A stretch of 64,000 nt of DNA from UBA8231 sp036011085 (GTDB lineage: Bacteria; Latescibacterota; UBA2968; UBA8231), in the NCBI GenBank assembly GCA_036011085.1, contig DASCMS010000095.1, positions 1 through 64,000 of the forward strand, given 5' to 3'. The position numbers and the translations under genes were made by a program. Below the pieces are notes generated by a model. That model ran no database searches. It saw only the letters and a list, made by a program, of their open reading frames with translations, and was not told the DNA's origin. This document shows positions 43,070 through 51,668 of this stretch, piece after piece. How positions within the stretch are numbered: position 1 is the stretch's first letter; every line of letters starts with the position of its first letter.

Positions 43070-44095
43070 ATGACCGCCGCAACCGACCTGCACCGTGACA
43101 GTCTCGTCATCGACTCCCACAACGACACCGCCGTCGCTCTCATCCGCCGCGGCAATGTCGGCATCGCCGGGGAGGACGGCGCCGATCGTCACGGTCGTGC
43201 CGGAGCTGTCGCCTACCTGCGCCAGTACCTGTCCCCCCGCGGTCAGGAACCGGTGCAGTTCACCCTGCCACGGTTGCGCCAGGGCGCCGTCGACGCTGCC
43301 TTCTTCGCCGTCGACACCACTCGCGCCTGGGGCAACCATCTCGTCTATGCCATCGACGCGATCGGCTATCTGAAGCGTGAAATCGAGTCCCATGCAGACG
43401 ACATGCTGCTGGCCCGCAGCGTTGACGATATCGCAACGGCAAAGGCAGCGGGGAAAGTGGCCGTCCTCCTCGCGGTGGAGAATACGGCCGCCCTGCAGCA
43501 CAGTCTTTACGCCATCGACGCGCTGTATGAGCTGGGAGTGCGTACCATGACGCTGACCCACAGCGCCCGTACCGAGGCGGCGGACGGCTGTGAGGTGGAG
43601 GGCGGCGGCGGCCTCACCGGGTTCGGCCGGGATGTGGTACGCCGCATGAACGAGCTGGGCCTGCTCGTCGACGTCTCACATCTCAACGAGCGAGGCTTCT
43701 GGGACACCCTCGAACACTCGACGGCACCCGTCGTCGCCAGCCACAGCTGCTGCTGGGCCCTGTGCGACCATCGGCGCAACCTGACAGACGAGCAGCTGAG
43801 AGCACTCGGTGACGCCGGTGGCGTCGTTGGCATCACCTTCGTCCCCTTCTTCGTCGACACCAGCGCGCCATCCCTCGATCGGCTCGTCGAGCACTTCGAG
43901 CACGCCCTGGAAGTCGCCGGCGGCACTTCGGTGGGTCTCGGTTCAGACTTCGACGGCGGCGGCGACCTTCTCGCCCACGGCGGCGAGCTGCCCCGGATCA
44001 CGGAAGCCCTGCTGGCCCGGGGTCTGGCGGAGGATGTGGTGCGCGGCATCCTCGGCGCCAACCATCTGCGGCTCCTGCGTCAGACCATCGGCTGA
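43070..44095 (+). CDS. membrane dipeptidase (M19, renal dipeptidase family)
   Basis: A 341-residue zinc dipeptidase. It opens LVIDSHNDT (His-x-Asp metal ligands), has AVENTAAL with the bridging Glu, LVDVSHLNERGF, VVASHSCCW and GLGSDFDGGG, all M19 landmarks. It cleaves dipeptides, with D-residues tolerated at the C-terminal position in many members. ATG at 43070 with aggaga upstream. No signal peptide is evident, so it is probably cytoplasmic. The last of the plus-strand set from pepA on. Confidence 0.92.
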   Translation: MTAATDLHRDSLVIDSHNDTAVALIRRGNVGIAGEDGADRHGRAGAVAYLRQYLSPRGQEPVQFTLPRLRQGAVDAAFFAVDTTRAWGNHLVYAIDAIGYLKREIESHADDMLLARSVDDIATAKAAGKVAVLLAVENTAALQHSLYAIDALYELGVRTMTLTHSARTEAADGCEVEGGGGLTGFGRDVVRRMNELGLLVDVSHLNERGFWDTLEHSTAPVVASHSCCWALCDHRRNLTDEQLRALGDAGGVVGITFVPFFVDTSAPSLDRLVEHFEHALEVAGGTSVGLGSDFDGGGDLLAHGGELPRITEALLARGLAEDVVRGILGANHLRLLRQTIG

Positions 44096-44120
44096 CCGCG
44101 GCGCAGTGTGGTGTATCTGT

Positions 44121-45620
44121 CTACGACAGACCATAGAGCGGCTTGAACTTGCTTTCCAGGTAGTCCATGAGGTAGTCGACGTTCAGGGGTTCTCCCGTCA
44201 CATCCTGCACCAGCTCTGCCGCGGTTCGACGCTGACCGACACTGTGGATGTTCTGGCGCAACCATGCCAGCAGACCGGAGAGGTCTCCGCCGGCGATCTG
44301 CTCCGGCAGGTTGCCCAGGTCGGTGACCGCCTGGCGGTAGAACTGTGAGGCGTAGAGGTTGCCGAGACTGTAGGTGGCAAAATAGCCGATGAGGCCCACC
44401 GGCCAGTGGATATCCTGCAGCACGCCGTCAGCATCGTTGGGGGGACGGATGCCGATGTACTTCTCCATACTGTCGTTCCATTCGCCCGGTAGATCCTTCA
44501 CCGCCAGATCCCCTTCGATCAGCGCCTTCTCCAGCTCGAAGCGCAGCAAGATATGCAGGTTGTATGTCACCTCGTCGGCCTCGACGCGGATCAGGGACGC
44601 CTCGACCTGATTGACACCAGCATAGACACGATCCACTTCGACACCTTGCAGCTGCTCGGGAAACTGCTCGGCCAGCAGCGGCAGATAGTGGACCCAGAAT
44701 TCACGGCTGCGGCCGACCAGGTTTTCCCACATGCGCGACTGGGACTCGTGGATACCCAGGGAGATGGCGCCGCCCACAGGCATCCCCCCGGCGTCGGGCA
44801 GGCCCTGCTCATAGAGGCCGTGGCCCGTCTCATGGATGATGCCGAACAGGGACATCTGCATGAGGTCGTCGCTGTACCGCGTCGTCAGCCGCACGTCGTC
44901 GGGTGACGTACCGGAGCAGAAGGGATGGACGGCCACGTCGAGGCGCCCCGCCTCCAGGTCGAACCCCATGTCGGCCATCACCCGCCGACCGAAGGACTCC
45001 TGCCCTTTCACGTCAAAGGACTGCTTGAGCAGATCGTCCGCGGCGCGACCGCTGTCCAGGATGCCGCCCACAAGAGGTACGAGACGTCGACGCAGATCCT
45101 CCAGCACGGGCCCCACCTCCTCGACACGGGCGTACGGTTCGTATTCGTCGAACAGGGCGTTGTAGATCGAGCCTTCGTAGCCGACAGCTTCGGCCACCTG
45201 CTGCTTGAGCTCGACGATCTTTTCCAGCCACGGCTGGAAGGCGGCGAAGTCATCGGCCTTGCGCGCCGCCACCCAGGCCTCGTGGGACAGCGACTCGGTC
45301 TGCGTCAGCTCGACGACGAGGGCTTTCGGGATGCGCAGAGCTCTCTCCTGGCTACGTTTCAGCTCGCGTACATTGACGGCCTGATCCTCCTCCAGATCCA
45401 CCTGACTCAGAGCTTCTACGAGCTCCACCAGCTCCGGCGCCGTGTGCCGGTCATGGTGTACTCCGGCCAGCGTACCCTGTGCCCGAGCCCGACTGGCCGC
45501 CCCTCTCGGCGGCATGCAGACCTCCTGATCCCAACCCAGCAGGCCCTGGGCATGGCCCACGTCGGCCAGTTCGTGAACCAGCTCGGCAAAGCGCTCGTAT
45601 TGTGCTGCCGAATTGCTCAT
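44121..45620 (-). CDS. carboxypeptidase Taq family (M32) metallocarboxypeptidase
   Basis: A 499-residue M32 metallopeptidase, mostly helical. It has the zinc motif HETGH in FGIIHETGHGLYEQG, preceded by the DVRLTTRYS segment and followed by GISLGIHESQSRMWEN, with IRVEADEVTYNLHILLRFE and GIRPPNDADGVLQDIHW as further family blocks. It removes C-terminal residues with broad specificity in the cytoplasm. The N-terminus starts at ATG 45620. It lies convergent to the membrane dipeptidase and divergent from an enolase-superfamily gene. Third exo-/dipeptidase within 9 kb. Confidence 0.94.
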   Translation of the reverse strand: MSNSAAQYERFAELVHELADVGHAQGLLGWDQEVCMPPRGAASRARAQGTLAGVHHDRHTAPELVELVEALSQVDLEEDQAVNVRELKRSQERALRIPKALVVELTQTESLSHEAWVAARKADDFAAFQPWLEKIVELKQQVAEAVGYEGSIYNALFDEYEPYARVEEVGPVLEDLRRRLVPLVGGILDSGRAADDLLKQSFDVKGQESFGRRVMADMGFDLEAGRLDVAVHPFCSGTSPDDVRLTTRYSDDLMQMSLFGIIHETGHGLYEQGLPDAGGMPVGGAISLGIHESQSRMWENLVGRSREFWVHYLPLLAEQFPEQLQGVEVDRVYAGVNQVEASLIRVEADEVTYNLHILLRFELEKALIEGDLAVKDLPGEWNDSMEKYIGIRPPNDADGVLQDIHWPVGLIGYFATYSLGNLYASQFYRQAVTDLGNLPEQIAGGDLSGLLAWLRQNIHSVGQRRTAAELVQDVTGEPLNVDYLMDYLESKFKPLYGLS

Positions 45621-45675
45621 CTTCTCTCCGTCAGAAATGTCCGCTTCGCGTCAGCCGTCCTCCGGGAGAGTAGAG

Positions 45676-46923
45676 ATGAAGATCACCCATGTCGAGTCCA
45701 TGATCCTGCACATCCCGTTCTACGCCGATCATGTCGTGGCCGCCATGCACCGGGCCCAGACCCACGACGAGGCAGTCCTCGTGGTCCGTGTCGAACTCGA
45801 CGACGGCACCGTCGGCTACGGCGACACCCAGGGCGCCGGTCTCCCCGGCGCCGCTCTGCTCGAGCGTGTTGTCGGTGCCAATCCACTCACGCTGCTGTTC
45901 GATGACGGTTTGGGCTTCGCCCTGCAGGTCGCGCTGCTGGACGCGGTGGGACGAGCCACCGACACTCCCGCCCACGCGCTGCTGGGAAAGCAGATCCGGC
46001 ACCGCTGCCCGCTGTCGTGGTGGGACATCGACATGCCGCCGGAGGACTGGAAGAAAGAGGCGGAGGCGTCGATAAAACGGGGGTACACGACCTTCAAGAT
46101 GAAGGCGCGGCCCTGGCGGGATATCCACGAACAGATCGCCACCGTGGGCAATGCCGTCCCCCGCGACTACCGCTTCGACGTCGACTTCAACGGCTTCCTG
46201 CTGACCCCGGCGCGCGCCGAAGAGCATCTGACCCGCCTGGACGAACATGTCAACGTCGGCATGTACGAGAGCCCTTTCTATCTGCTCAAGGACCTTACCG
46301 GCGCCCGCATCCTCCGCGAGCGGGTGAAGAAGCCAATCGTCGAGCACTTCCGTGAAGATGTCCTGCACGCCCACGCCAGCGATGGCTTCGTCGTCGGCGG
46401 CGGCATCGAGGCCGTGCGACGCACCGCGGCGCTGGCGGCGGAATTCAACAAGCCCTTCTGGCTGCAGCTCGTCGGCGCCGGCCCGACATCGGCGTACTCC
46501 CTGCACCTGGGCTCCGTCCTGTCCCACGCGCAGCTGCCCTACATCACCTGTCACGAGCTGTTCGAGGACGACCTGCTGACCTCCCCCATCGATCTCGTCG
46601 ACGGCTACGCCGACGTACCCGAAGGCCCCGGTCTGGGTGTTGATGTCGATGAAGAGGCCCTCGAGCGCTACCGTGTCGATCCGGGCACGCCCACACCGAA
46701 ACAGGTCTACCGGGCGCAGAAGCGAATCCTCAAGGTCCGCTGGCCCGGTGTTGGCGGCAAGCAGCGCGAGTGGGCCTTCACCGACGAGTCACACTATCAG
46801 CGTCTGTTCTACGATGGCACGGTGCCGCCCTTCCAGGAGGGAGTCCACCTGGACGTGACCGAGGACGACGGTTCGGCGGGGTTCGCCAGCGAACATGAGG
46901 CGATCGCGGCGCGAGGATTGTAA
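45676..46923 (+). CDS. enolase-superfamily (mandelate racemase-like) protein
   Basis: A 415-residue muconate-lactonizing/mandelate racemase family protein. After the N-terminal capping domain (ITHVESMILHIPFY), the barrel has FKMKARPW (KxK type catalytic lysine), FDVDFNG (first metal Asp) and YESPF (second ligand region). The third site, near VEHFREDV, is less standard. A C-terminal extension of about 60 residues follows the barrel. ATG at 45676 has gggagag upstream; the frame is open before it. The reaction (dehydration, epimerisation or cycloisomerisation) cannot be deduced. It is followed by convergent, frameshifted and UroD-like genes. Confidence 0.83.
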   Translation: MKITHVESMILHIPFYADHVVAAMHRAQTHDEAVLVVRVELDDGTVGYGDTQGAGLPGAALLERVVGANPLTLLFDDGLGFALQVALLDAVGRATDTPAHALLGKQIRHRCPLSWWDIDMPPEDWKKEAEASIKRGYTTFKMKARPWRDIHEQIATVGNAVPRDYRFDVDFNGFLLTPARAEEHLTRLDEHVNVGMYESPFYLLKDLTGARILRERVKKPIVEHFREDVLHAHASDGFVVGGGIEAVRRTAALAAEFNKPFWLQLVGAGPTSAYSLHLGSVLSHAQLPYITCHELFEDDLLTSPIDLVDGYADVPEGPGLGVDVDEEALERYRVDPGTPTPKQVYRAQKRILKVRWPGVGGKQREWAFTDESHYQRLFYDGTVPPFQEGVHLDVTEDDGSAGFASEHEAIAARGL

Positions 46924-46933
46924 CGAGCGCCGG

Positions 46934-47337
46934 CTACGACGCCATATAGTACGAGTGCGACTTGTCCCAGGCGGCCAGCGCCGAGCGCAGATGGATCGCT
47001 GCCTCCCCGTCGAGTCTGCCCGCCTCCCGGGCGATGGCGGCGATGTCACGGCGGGCACCGGCATCTCTGAACTTCGCCAGCTCAGCGTCGGCATCGCGCC
47101 AATAACCACCGGCCACTCGCCAGCTTTCCCACATCAGCTCGTGGATCCTGGCGTAGTCCGTCGAGGCGTGGAGCACGTCACTGTCGCACCAGACCCTGCG
47201 CTCGATCCCACGTACTCGACGGTCTCTCCCATGTACGACAGGGCGATTCTCAACGCTTGTGAGAAGACATCGCTCGCCGGGCCGAACTGCAGTCGTTCGA
47301 CGCCGGTGAGGACCTGCCGTTGGCGACCCGTGCTCAT
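46934..47337 (-). pseudogene. small uncharacterised gene with one-base frameshift
   Basis: The ATG at 47337 overlaps the stop of the UroD-like gene (TGATG). Reading gives STGRQRQVLTGVERL through GETVEYV, then goes wrong at about 47209. With one more G in the gtggga stretch the frame continues GIERRVWCDSDVLHAS, HELMWESWRVAGG, and ends WDKSHSYYMAS at 46934. The repaired protein would be about 134 residues, helical and charged. I recognise no family. Coupling to the UroD-like gene suggests a shared function. Whether the missing base is real or an assembly error is not decidable here. Confidence 0.6.
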
Positions 47338-48605
47338 CACGCCTCTCCCGAATGCTCACGCAGGGCATCGAACATGGCGACGATGTTGGCCGTGGGTGTC
47401 AGGGCCTGCACGTTGTGTACTGTATTGAAGACGAAGCCGCCGACGGCGCCCAGAACATCACAGCGTTCCAGCACTTCGACGCGCACTTGCTCCGGTGTGC
47501 CGAAGGGCAGCGTCTTCTGCGTGTCCACACCACCGCCCCAGAACACGATGGCATCACCGTAGCGTTCTTTGAGCCGCCGCGGATCCATGCCGGTAGCTGA
47601 ACACTGCACTGGATTCAGGATGTCGAAGCCGCTGTCGATGAAGTGCGGGATGAAGGACTCGACGGCACCGCAGGAGTGTTTCATCGTCTTCCAACTGGTG
47701 TGTTGATGGATCCAGGCGTTGACCTGCCGGTAGTAGGGCGCATAGAGACCGTCGAAGGTGTCCGTCGAGCAGAAGGTGGAGGTCTGAGTACCGAAGTCGG
47801 TGCCGCAGACGAAGACGGCGTCGATGGCGTCGCCGATAACGCCGTGCAGACGCTCGAGATTGGCCAGGGCCAACTCGCACTGCCGGCTGAAGACCTGATG
47901 CAGATAGTCCTGGCGCGTCAGCGTCGAGACGTACCACTCGGCCACGTCACGGATACCCTTTGGCGCCTTGAGAAACGGCGCCGGCACCAGGGCGATGTCA
48001 CCGAAAGCCGTCCCTCCCAGCGTGCCGACGCGGGCGCGGGGCGAGTCGCCGACCCGCTCGACCTCGGTGCGAAAGTGGTCAAGGCTCTCGGCTTCGATGG
48101 GACCAAATTCCTCGAGGTTGTCCTCGGGGTTGAGAGCTGCGTCGTCCACCGGCGGCTGGCGGATGATGGTGTCGAAGAAGTATCCACCCGTCGGCATACG
48201 TCCCGACGGTGCCGCTGTCGCATCCCCCTCGGGGTACATGAGCAGATCACCGTTGGCGTCGACGGACGTGACGAACTCGGCCGATACCAGAACCTGCTGC
48301 CCCCACGGCAGGAGGAATTCCTGCCAGTCGTCGTTGACAAAACCGAAGATGGTCTTGTGTGGACAGACCGCCTCGACGTCGAGCCCCAGCACGTCGGCGA
48401 GATCGGCCTCGATCCAGCCCAGCATCTGGTAGGGTTCGTGCACCTTCACCGGCCGCTGTTCGAGGCCATGGTGCCGGCGCAGAGCCTCGACGCAGGAGAC
48501 GTGGATGCCAGTCGTCGGCGTGGCGCCGAATTCCACCGGCACGCGATCGGGGGTGCGATGGTCGAGGGCGGCGCGTACGCGCTGGCGTGAGGTCATGGTC
48601 GTCAT
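47337..48605 (-). CDS. uroporphyrinogen decarboxylase-like family protein (second copy)
   Basis: A 422-residue UroD-superfamily protein, distinct from the one at 41953-43056. It starts TSRQRVRAALDHRTPDRVPVEFG, has a KHSCGAVESFIPHFID segment (His/Cys motif seen in corrinoid methyltransferase relatives) and GFVFNTVHNVQALTP at the end. The haem-type Arg motif is missing. ATG 48605 has ggaaag upstream; ATG 48596 is an alternative. It overlaps a small frameshifted gene and is divergent from a galacturonokinase-like gene across 72 bases containing a palindrome. Confidence 0.85.
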   Translation of the reverse strand: MTTMTSRQRVRAALDHRTPDRVPVEFGATPTTGIHVSCVEALRRHHGLEQRPVKVHEPYQMLGWIEADLADVLGLDVEAVCPHKTIFGFVNDDWQEFLLPWGQQVLVSAEFVTSVDANGDLLMYPEGDATAAPSGRMPTGGYFFDTIIRQPPVDDAALNPEDNLEEFGPIEAESLDHFRTEVERVGDSPRARVGTLGGTAFGDIALVPAPFLKAPKGIRDVAEWYVSTLTRQDYLHQVFSRQCELALANLERLHGVIGDAIDAVFVCGTDFGTQTSTFCSTDTFDGLYAPYYRQVNAWIHQHTSWKTMKHSCGAVESFIPHFIDSGFDILNPVQCSATGMDPRRLKERYGDAIVFWGGGVDTQKTLPFGTPEQVRVEVLERCDVLGAVGGFVFNTVHNVQALTPTANIVAMFDALREHSGEA

Positions 48606-48641
48606 CGTCGGGCTTTCCAGGTTGGCGGAGGCGGGTCGAAC

Positions 48642-48664
48642 CGGTGTAACTATGTAGTTAACCG
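48642..48664. promoter_or_regulatory. AT-rich palindrome in a divergent intergenic region
   Basis: TAACTA (48647-48652), two bases, and TAGTTA (48655-48660) form an inverted repeat. CGGT on the left and ACCG on the right extend it with one unpaired base. It lies between the divergent UroD-like and galacturonokinase-like genes, in otherwise GC-rich DNA. An operator for both is plausible; the regulator is unknown. Confidence 0.45.
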
Positions 48665-48677
48665 AAGACCGACATCG

Positions 48678-49874
48678 ATGGGAAATAGAGAGAATCTGGT
48701 GCAGGAGATGGTGGCGCGCTTCGGCGTCGAGGCGGAATCCGTGCGTCTGGTGCGCTCACCCTATCGCGTCTGCCCCCTGGGAGCTCACATCGATCATCAG
48801 GGCGGCACCGTGACCGCCATGGCCATCGACCAGGCGGTGTGGCTCGCCTACACCCGCCTCGATTCGCCCACCGTACGGCTGCAGAGCCGCAACTTTCCCG
48901 GGGAAGTACGGTTTGACATACACGCCGTGCCCACCGCCAGGGACGGCGACTGGGGCAACTATGCACGCGGTGCCGTAGAGGCCCTGCAGCAGGCCGGTCA
49001 CCGGCTGCGGTACGGCCTCGTCGGCGTCACCGACGGATCTCTTGGCGAAGGCGGGCTCAGTTCATCGGCCGCCATCGGCGTCGCTTACCTGCTGGCGCTG
49101 GAACAGGCCAACGATCTGGATCTCGACGGCGAAACCAACGTCCGTCTCGATCAGGCCATCGAGAACGGCTACCTGGGTCTGCGCAACGGCATCCTCGACC
49201 AGTCGGCCATCCTGCTGTCGCGCCGCGATCACCTGACCGTCATCGACTGTCGCCGGAGGACACACGAATGTGTCAGCACCTCCGGCTCTCCCCCGACATT
49301 CCTCATCGTCTTTTCGGGGTTGCGTCAGGCCCTGGTCGGCACCGACTACAACCGGCGCGTCGACGAGTGCCGGTCGGCGGCCCGGTCACTGTTGGCCGCC
49401 GCCGGGCGCGACGGAGACGAACCATTGCTCGGGAACCTGAGCCCGGATGAATACGAGCTGCACACCGGCGCCATCACGGGTCCGCCGGCTCGACGGGCGC
49501 GACACTTCTTCAGCGAAATGGCAAGGGTGCAGGCGGGCATCACCGCCTGGCACGGGGGTGACCTGGACGAATTGGGGCGACTGATGACGGCATCGGGGGC
49601 CAGTTCCATCAGCAACTATGAGTGCGGCGCGCCGCCGCTGGTGGACCTGTTCGAGATCCTTCGCGACACCGATGGCATCCAGGGAGCTCGTTTTTCGGGT
49701 GCCGGCTTTCGTGGCTGTTGTGTCGCCCTCGTGAAGCCGGAGGCTGCCAGCGCCACCGCCGAACAGGTGCGGCGGCGCTACGCCGAAGTCCGCCCCGATC
49801 TGGCGGCGGCCGCCCCACCACCGCTGATCTGTGCCAGTGCCGATGGCGCGGCTCTGGTCGCCCCTATCGAGTAG
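48678..49874 (+). CDS. GHMP kinase, galacturonokinase-like
   Basis: A 398-residue sugar-1-kinase of the galactokinase family. The N-terminal signature is PYRVCPLGAHIDHQGG, the variant known from galacturonokinase rather than the GRxNLIGEHTDY of galactokinase. The ATP-binding GHMP motif is GEGGLSSSAAIGVA, and the third motif is SGAGFRGCCVALV. It would phosphorylate galacturonic acid or galactose at C1. The N-terminal start (ATG 48678) has no strong ribosome site. It overlaps the convergent TIM-barrel gene by 11 bases. Specificity is inferred from the signature. Confidence 0.8.
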   Translation: MGNRENLVQEMVARFGVEAESVRLVRSPYRVCPLGAHIDHQGGTVTAMAIDQAVWLAYTRLDSPTVRLQSRNFPGEVRFDIHAVPTARDGDWGNYARGAVEALQQAGHRLRYGLVGVTDGSLGEGGLSSSAAIGVAYLLALEQANDLDLDGETNVRLDQAIENGYLGLRNGILDQSAILLSRRDHLTVIDCRRRTHECVSTSGSPPTFLIVFSGLRQALVGTDYNRRVDECRSAARSLLAAAGRDGDEPLLGNLSPDEYELHTGAITGPPARRARHFFSEMARVQAGITAWHGGDLDELGRLMTASGASSISNYECGAPPLVDLFEILRDTDGIQGARFSGAGFRGCCVALVKPEAASATAEQVRRRYAEVRPDLAAAAPPPLICASADGAALVAPIE

Positions 49875-50880
49875 CGAGGATCTGCTGGAATCCCGTGAGT
49901 CCGTACCCGATGTCCACGTAGTCGAGCAGATTCGTCAGCGCCCGCAGGGCGACACCGAAGCCGTCGGTCCCGGACACGCCGCCGAACTGACCGCCCCCCT
50001 TCAGATGGGGTTCGAGATCGAGAAACACGCCGGGAACTCCCTGCTTCTTCAGCTTCCGTGACAGGGCCGGGATCCGATCCCGGAAGTCCCGCAGGATCGC
50101 CTCGTGGGCCGAGTCCCCTTCGTCGCAGGGCACGAAGTTCTTCAGCCGCTCCTCGTCGACGACGCCCGTCCACTCCAGTTTCTGATCGATCCTGTAGTCC
50201 TTGATGTGCATCCAGCCGATCCCCGTCTTCATGGCCTCGTATTCGGCATAGGTCTGATCGGGGCGCAGGTTCTGACTCGACAGATTCCCGCCGTCGAAGA
50301 TGAGGCAGAGATGGGGATGGTTGACCTTGCGGTGCAGACGACGCAGCAGCCTCCCGTTCTGACCGATCAGGTTGGCCTCGACTTCCAGTCCGAAGAGTAC
50401 ATCTCCCCGGGCACAGACCTCGGCGATCCGGTGCAGGCGTTCGGCAGCCTCGTCCACATGATCTTCCGGCGCCGTGCCACGTGGATGGTAGAACGAGAAC
50501 CCGCGGATGAGCTTCGTGTCGAACTCCCCCGCCAGGTCGACGGCACGCTGTACGTCTTCTTTCAGGTACTTCTCGAAGGGAATGAAGGCGTTTGCCGTAC
50601 TATCTTCGACATCGTGCAGCTTCACCTTGCCGATGGGCGACCCCACCGACGACACCCGGATGCCGAACTCGGCGTGCAACCGACGGAGGCGTTTGACGTC
50701 GGCCTTGTTGAGCTTCATCACGTTCTTGACACCCGTGCCGACATCGACAAAACGCAGACTGTACCAGGACATGCCAAGTGCGGAGAGCATCGTCAATTGT
50801 GATTCGGCCTTCTTGTCGACAGGGCCTTCGTCGGCGAAGCCGGTGAGGAGTACCTCGGGCCTCGGAGAGCTGGCGGACAT
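49864..50880 (-). CDS. sugar phosphate isomerase/epimerase-like TIM barrel
   Basis: A 338-residue xylose isomerase-like (AP endonuclease family 2) barrel. Metal-site residues are visible in GLEVEANLIG (Glu), LIFDGGNL (Asp), GWMHIKDYR (His) and LDLEPHLKGGG (Glu), the standard order for this fold. Relatives act as epimerases or isomerases of keto-sugars or inosose dehydratases. ATG at 50880 has aggagt seven bases upstream; the longer frame is ignored. It ends overlapping the galacturonokinase-like gene on the opposite strand. Confidence 0.83.
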   Translation of the reverse strand: MSASSPRPEVLLTGFADEGPVDKKAESQLTMLSALGMSWYSLRFVDVGTGVKNVMKLNKADVKRLRRLHAEFGIRVSSVGSPIGKVKLHDVEDSTANAFIPFEKYLKEDVQRAVDLAGEFDTKLIRGFSFYHPRGTAPEDHVDEAAERLHRIAEVCARGDVLFGLEVEANLIGQNGRLLRRLHRKVNHPHLCLIFDGGNLSSQNLRPDQTYAEYEAMKTGIGWMHIKDYRIDQKLEWTGVVDEERLKNFVPCDEGDSAHEAILRDFRDRIPALSRKLKKQGVPGVFLDLEPHLKGGGQFGGVSGTDGFGVALRALTNLLDYVDIGYGLTGFQQILATR

Positions 50881-50908
50881 GGGGACTCCTAGTGAGGGTT
50901 TCTGTGCG

Positions 50909-51553
50909 TTACTTTGAGGCGGCTGGTCCGTCGAGAACTTCGACGCGTCCGGACGTGAGATCACGGAAACGAGCCACCATGGACTCCACCGCCTCGCCCG
51001 GGCCACACAGATGTAATGTAGCGTGTTCGGCGAAGGCCTCGTCGACGACGGCGACGGCACTCTCCGGATCCTGCTCCGCCGCCCGGCGCACGGCATCACG
51101 GCAGGGCTCGTAGCGGTCGTAGGGCAGACGTACGATCACGGTCCGGGTCTGCACGCGACGTGACGTAGGCGTCACAGCCAGTACTTCCTGGGCGGCCTTC
51201 GTGTAGGCTCGCACCAATCCCCCGGTGCCCAGCTTGGTGCCGCCGAACCAGCGTACGACGACGACGATCAGATCTCCCAGTCCCGAGCCCTGCACCACCG
51301 CCAGCACCGGGCGCCCCGCCGTTCCCGAGGGCTCGCGATCATCGCTCATGCCATGGGTCACCGAGGCCCCATGACCGACGGCGAAGGCATAGACATGATG
51401 GGACGCATCGGCGTGCCGCGACCGGACCTGCTGCAGAAACGCCCGCGCCTCCTCCACCGACTCGGCACAGGCACAGATGCCGAGAAACCGTGACCCACGA
51501 TCCGCAACTTCGGCCGTGGATTCCGCCGCAGGGATCAGATATCCGGAGGACAT
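50909..51553 (-). CDS. YigZ/IMPACT family protein
   Basis: A 214-residue member of the UPF0029 (YigZ) family. It shows SRFLGICACAESVEEARAF, ASHHVYAFAVG, DDREPSGTAGRPVL and VVRWFGGTKLGTGGLVRAYT, the full N-terminal domain, plus the small C-terminal ferredoxin-like domain. Eukaryotic IMPACT regulates GCN2; the bacterial role is unsettled, probably linked to translation or RNA. ATG at 51553. It lies about 30 bases upstream of the TIM-barrel gene on the same strand. Confidence 0.92.
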   Translation of the reverse strand: MSSGYLIPAAESTAEVADRGSRFLGICACAESVEEARAFLQQVRSRHADASHHVYAFAVGHGASVTHGMSDDREPSGTAGRPVLAVVQGSGLGDLIVVVVRWFGGTKLGTGGLVRAYTKAAQEVLAVTPTSRRVQTRTVIVRLPYDRYEPCRDAVRRAAEQDPESAVAVVDEAFAEHATLHLCGPGEAVESMVARFRDLTSGRVEVLDGPAASK

Positions 51554-51630
51554 GGAATGTCAGAGATCGAGGAAGGGTACTCGCGGACAGGAATCCTCTG
51601 TCGCGGGTTGGCAATCAGCCAATGGCGCAA

Positions 51631-51668
51631 ATGAGTTTCCGTGACGGCAGTTTGTCACGGAAACTCAT
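51631..51668. terminator. perfect 15-bp hairpin over the dnaB stop codon
   Basis: ATGAGTTTCCGTGAC (51631-51645) is exactly complementary to 51654-51668, with an 8-base loop. The right arm contains the last codons and TGA of dnaB (stop 51657-51655). No T run follows. It could terminate or protect the dnaB message; it lies in the 101-base gap before YigZ. Confidence 0.75.
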
